DNA from: Gammaproteobacteria bacterium
GTDB taxonomy: Bacteria > Pseudomonadota > Gammaproteobacteria > Methylococcales > Methylomonadaceae
Direction: 5' to 3'
Assembly: GCA_024277935.1 (NCBI GenBank)
Contig: JAJRUF010000008.1
Coordinates: forward strand, 1 to 64,000
Length of the DNA stretch: 64,000 bases
Part shown: positions 60,365 to 64,000 of the stretch, piece after piece
Numbering within the stretch: the stretch's first letter is position 1
Layout of the letters: each line of letters begins with the position of its first letter
The notes under the pieces: generated by a model
Told to the model about the DNA's origin: nothing
The model's input: the letters and a program-made list of their open reading frames with translations, nothing else
Databases searched by the model: none
Program-made: the position numbers and the translations under genes

Positions 60365-61302
60365 TGTTGAAAGGTGAAAAATACCTGCATGTGGCTGTTG
60401 GGGTTATAAAAGATAAAGCAGGGAAGGTTTTAATCTCCTTACGGCATAATAAAGCGCATCAAGGTGGCCTATGGGAGTTTCCAGGAGGAAAGGTTGAAGC
60501 TGGTGAGACCGTAGAACAAGCTTTAAGGCGAGAATTAAAAGAAGAGCTGGATATTTCAGTGGGACTGGTGAGACCTTTAATTCAAATTAAGCACCAATAT
60601 ACTGATCTCAATGTATTGCTTGATGTTTGGACGGTTACAGAGTTTTCAGGTATGGCTAAAGGCTGTGAAGGACAGGAATTTACTTGGGTAAGTCAGCAAG
60701 ATTTAGCTAAATATTCTTTTCCAGCTGCCAATATCCCAATTATTACGGCAATAAAATTACCTTCAGAATATGCAATCTTAAATACGGCAACTGAAGATAT
60801 CTTACTGAATAACTTAAATCAAATACTAAAGAGTGGTATTAAGTTAATTCAGGCGCGGGTTAAATCTTTAAGCACTGAACAAATAGAAAGTTTTATTAAT
60901 GTAGCTTTGCCTTTATGTAAGCAGAATGGCGCTCAGTTATTGCTTAATTCAGCAGTACAAAATAGCGATAAATTGAAAGTTGATGGTATTCATTTAACCT
61001 CAAAAGATTTATTAGCATTAAAACAAAAACCAACAGCTTATTCCTGGGTTGCAGCCTCTTGCCATAATCAACAAGAAATAGTACAGGCTGAGAAAATAGG
61101 TGTAGATTTTATTGTGATTGCTCCTGTTTTAGCCACTTCAACACACCCTGAAACAGAACCTTTAGGTTGGGATGCATTTAAGTTATTAGTCAATCAGGTG
61201 AATACCCCTGTTTTTGCTTTAGGTGGAATGCAGAAAAAGCATCTAAATCAGGCACGACAAGCAGGTGCGCAGGGAATTGCCGGGATTACGTGTTTTTTGT
61301 AA
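60361..61302 (+). CDS. Nudix hydrolase (MutT-like) fused to thiamine-phosphate synthase-like domain
   Basis: Nudix box GGKVEAGETVEQALRRELKEEL; C-terminal ThiE-like VASCHNQQEIVQAEKIGVDFIVIAPVLATSTHP. Confidence 0.92.
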   Translation: MMLKGEKYLHVAVGVIKDKAGKVLISLRHNKAHQGGLWEFPGGKVEAGETVEQALRRELKEELDISVGLVRPLIQIKHQYTDLNVLLDVWTVTEFSGMAKGCEGQEFTWVSQQDLAKYSFPAANIPIITAIKLPSEYAILNTATEDILLNNLNQILKSGIKLIQARVKSLSTEQIESFINVALPLCKQNGAQLLLNSAVQNSDKLKVDGIHLTSKDLLALKQKPTAYSWVAASCHNQQEIVQAEKIGVDFIVIAPVLATSTHPETEPLGWDAFKLLVNQVNTPVFALGGMQKKHLNQARQAGAQGIAGITCFL

Positions 61303-61349
61303 GAGTAAAGGGTGTTTTAGCCATTTAAACTAACCATGATTTTATAAAT

Positions 61350-61375
61350 GTAGAGCGGACTTCAGTCTGCAATCA
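61350..61375. repeat. TGTAGAGCGGACTTCAGTCTGC half-palindrome
   Basis: Same family as 7900-7927. Confidence 0.6.
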
Positions 61376-61422
61376 ATATAGAAAGAGTAGTGAGTATGCA
61401 AACTATCAGGGACAGTTAAGCG

Positions 61423-63195
61423 ATGACATTTATCCGAAAAATAGCAGTTAGTTTATTATTTCTAAGTTTATTGGGTATTCTTGGGGCAACATTTATGCTG
61501 ACTGAAATGTTAACACCATATCATTGGGAATGGGGTATTTATGTTAGTTGTCTTATTACTTTTTTGAGTAGCATTATTGTCATTTTCTTTCGTCAGGAAG
61601 GGAGTGAACAAATATTATTAAAATATAAAGAAAGAAAAATACAGGAGGATGAAGAAAGATTACAGCAGTTGCAAAAAGACCTTGAATCTAAACTTAATTT
61701 ATTAGCGCAGCAAGAAAAGGAAGTTAAGCAAAAATTAATGCAATATAAGCAATATGCTGAATTTCCTAATGAAAAAACAACAACTGCAGAGAGTGATGAC
61801 AAGAGCTATTTTGATGATAAAGTGACTCAACTTTTACATGACAAAGCTGAAATAATTTTTGATAAAATCATCAATAAGAAATATATCGAAAAAACTATTT
61901 TCAAACATCAGCTACTGCAGGAAGATATTGTTGATTTGATTGAGTCCGTTGCACGTATACACCATCCAGAATCACAAAGTCCACTACTAGAAACCAGTAT
62001 TGAAAACCTGTTGCGCTCTTTAAATAGAGTTTCATTACAGCTTCTTGTGTTAATTGATAGCTTTCCTATTAATATTAAAGAATACAACCTTAGAAAAACC
62101 TATTTGTATATTCAGAAGTCAGCAACCACGATTGGCTATTACAAAAAGGCAGAGCCATTCCTAACTTTCGCCAGTCCTATCTTACGGATAGGTATGGCAT
62201 CAAACCCTTTAATAGGTGTTGCACAAACCGTGGCAATTGAAGCCGGTAAACAAGCGCTTAAAACGGGTTCGGAAAAGTATGCTTTAAATTTACTTCATGA
62301 TGTTATAGAAATTATTGGCGAACAAGCCTCAACCATTTTTGGAGACAGCTCTTTACGTTATCGTAGTAAAGACTGGATTTATGCCGTGGAATTAACGGAA
62401 CTTATATACTGCTTTACCCCTGTTGAACCAACGGTTATATCAAAAGTAATGAAAATTATTAGTGGCCTATCCATACGCAGTGAATATGACCGAATTTTGA
62501 TTTATCACTGTTTAGCTCAGCACAAAAGCGCAAACCCTGAAAACTTCTCAAGTAACTTTTTGACTGAGCAGGATAAACAAGAGTTGCTTAAAAAACTCAG
62601 GGACTTTATCGAAAATAGAGTGAATAAAAACAGAACGGAAGAAAGTGATAAAAAGCTCTTGAATTGGCGTAAAAAAGCAGAGCAGCGTTTAGCGGTAAAA
62701 ATACCCTTAAATGTTGATAACAAGGATACCGAAGTTTTAAAAAATCAGCTAATGCCTGGCTCACCGGAAAAAAATGTAAAACCTTTTTTAGCAAGAGCCA
62801 TTCTAGCCATGATGGAAAAAGGCGAAACAGTAAAATTTATTTATACCGATATACAAATCGAAGCAATTACCTCGGCAGTAGAAGTCAAACAGCTGTGGTT
62901 AGTTGCATCTAATGTGAGAATGGTTTTGTTAAGCGTTAATGCTAAAGAAAATACAACACAATGTATCTGGCTTCATGACTCAAGAAAAGATAAAGCTTTA
63001 GAGTTTCAGAGAATAAACAGAGTCGTAGCGGATGACTGTAGAGTGTTGGGGGGATCATGGCAAATTCAAGTAAAAACCAATATAGAAACGATTTTTATCA
63101 TAAAAGGTAGAAAAGCCAGTACTTATAATAGCTATTTTGAAGTGTTAGAAGGTTTTAATAAAACAGGTATGACCAATGAATCGAATAATCATTAA
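61423..63195 (+). CDS. Uncharacterised membrane-anchored coiled-coil protein
   Basis: Two N-terminal TM segments, coiled coil, then two conserved-looking globular regions; no family recognised. Confidence 0.75.
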   Translation: MTFIRKIAVSLLFLSLLGILGATFMLTEMLTPYHWEWGIYVSCLITFLSSIIVIFFRQEGSEQILLKYKERKIQEDEERLQQLQKDLESKLNLLAQQEKEVKQKLMQYKQYAEFPNEKTTTAESDDKSYFDDKVTQLLHDKAEIIFDKIINKKYIEKTIFKHQLLQEDIVDLIESVARIHHPESQSPLLETSIENLLRSLNRVSLQLLVLIDSFPINIKEYNLRKTYLYIQKSATTIGYYKKAEPFLTFASPILRIGMASNPLIGVAQTVAIEAGKQALKTGSEKYALNLLHDVIEIIGEQASTIFGDSSLRYRSKDWIYAVELTELIYCFTPVEPTVISKVMKIISGLSIRSEYDRILIYHCLAQHKSANPENFSSNFLTEQDKQELLKKLRDFIENRVNKNRTEESDKKLLNWRKKAEQRLAVKIPLNVDNKDTEVLKNQLMPGSPEKNVKPFLARAILAMMEKGETVKFIYTDIQIEAITSAVEVKQLWLVASNVRMVLLSVNAKENTTQCIWLHDSRKDKALEFQRINRVVADDCRVLGGSWQIQVKTNIETIFIIKGRKASTYNSYFEVLEGFNKTGMTNESNNH

Positions 63196-63206
63196 TGGGG
63201 CAATAA

Positions 63207-63455
63207 ATGATAGGTGATTACCTTAAAGTTTTAAACTTTGTCAAAGTGGGGGAGTGGGATAAAGCACATCAGCTAATTCAATCCCACTCAGATAAAACAT
63301 CATGCTTGATACATGCTTATTTGCATAGAGAAGAAGGTGATTTATCCAATGCAAATTATTGGTATGCTCGAGCTGAATCAACCATGCCAGATAATACGCT
63401 TGAAGAAGAGTTAAAGCGACTTTATCTGCTTGTAGAAAATTACAGTGAACCCTAA
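63207..63455 (+). CDS. Small conserved hypothetical (WDKAHQLIQ...YLHREEGDLSNANYWYARA)
   Basis: Compact TPR-like ORF directly after the preceding gene. Confidence 0.75.
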   Translation: MIGDYLKVLNFVKVGEWDKAHQLIQSHSDKTSCLIHAYLHREEGDLSNANYWYARAESTMPDNTLEEELKRLYLLVENYSEP

Positions 63456-63795
63456 TGTGTCTGGATCTAATGATGTATGAGGAGTAGGGGATTTTGCAGA
63501 AACAATTAGATAAAAATAAAAGGAGTTAGGAATAGGCAGGGCGTAAAATCTCCTTGGTTCTTATTCATACTTTTTTAAGTGTTATTGCTCTTAAACCCTC
63601 CTCTGAAGGAAGTCCACACAGATGTGAGTAAGTAGCAAGTTAGGTCGCTCTCGGTCATCAATCAGAGATTAACAAAATCAAGGTCTTACGATTCTGGGGT
63701 CTATGTTGAATAGAGTAGATACCGGGTACAAATCGTATGGATGGTTTTTATTAAATTCTAGGCTACTGTTTCTATGGGTGGGGGGCTATAAGAAA

Positions 63796-63871
<76 letters not shown>

Positions 63872-63918
63872 ACTGTGTTTTCTGCTACATTAAACTTATG
63901 AAAAGTTTAAATCGATGA

Positions 63919-63994
<76 letters not shown>

Positions 63995-64000
63995 AAGACA

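Overview
64-kb AT-rich gammaproteobacterial chromosome segment. Its gene content and dispersed repeats are compatible with a Methylococcales-like methanotroph, but that placement is inference. Most of it is conserved core: yaaA, cydAB, a Na+-pumping oxaloacetate decarboxylase (oadGAB), msrB, a yfiR / GGDEF-EAL / TonB-receptor cluster, purD-purH-fis-dusB, rlmI, prmA-accC-accB-aroQ, TlpA/DsbD/CutA, fxsA, def-fmt-rsmB-ntrYX, rplM-rpsI, pilU paralogs, a thiouridylase-like gene with tusA and a CDF transporter, argJ, a Nudix-ThiE fusion, and two tandem tRNA-Phe genes. Four observations stand out. (1) The gene directly after cydB starts with a CydX-like helix and continues into a degenerate GGDEF domain, an apparent CydX-GGDEF fusion. 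(2) The island at about 36.7-44.6 kb is a decaying type I restriction locus carrying RhuM, Fic, DUF1016 and GxxExxY genes; it shows internal deletions and an in-frame stop, and several cargo genes are bounded by ACCAC(A/G)... hairpins. (3) A short CxxC ORF (56 aa) missing from the supplied track overlaps (ATGA) an uncharacterised CxxC membrane-protein gene. (4) Several dispersed palindromic or MITE-like repeat families recur. Everything here comes from reading the sequence and from family knowledge; no searches were run.
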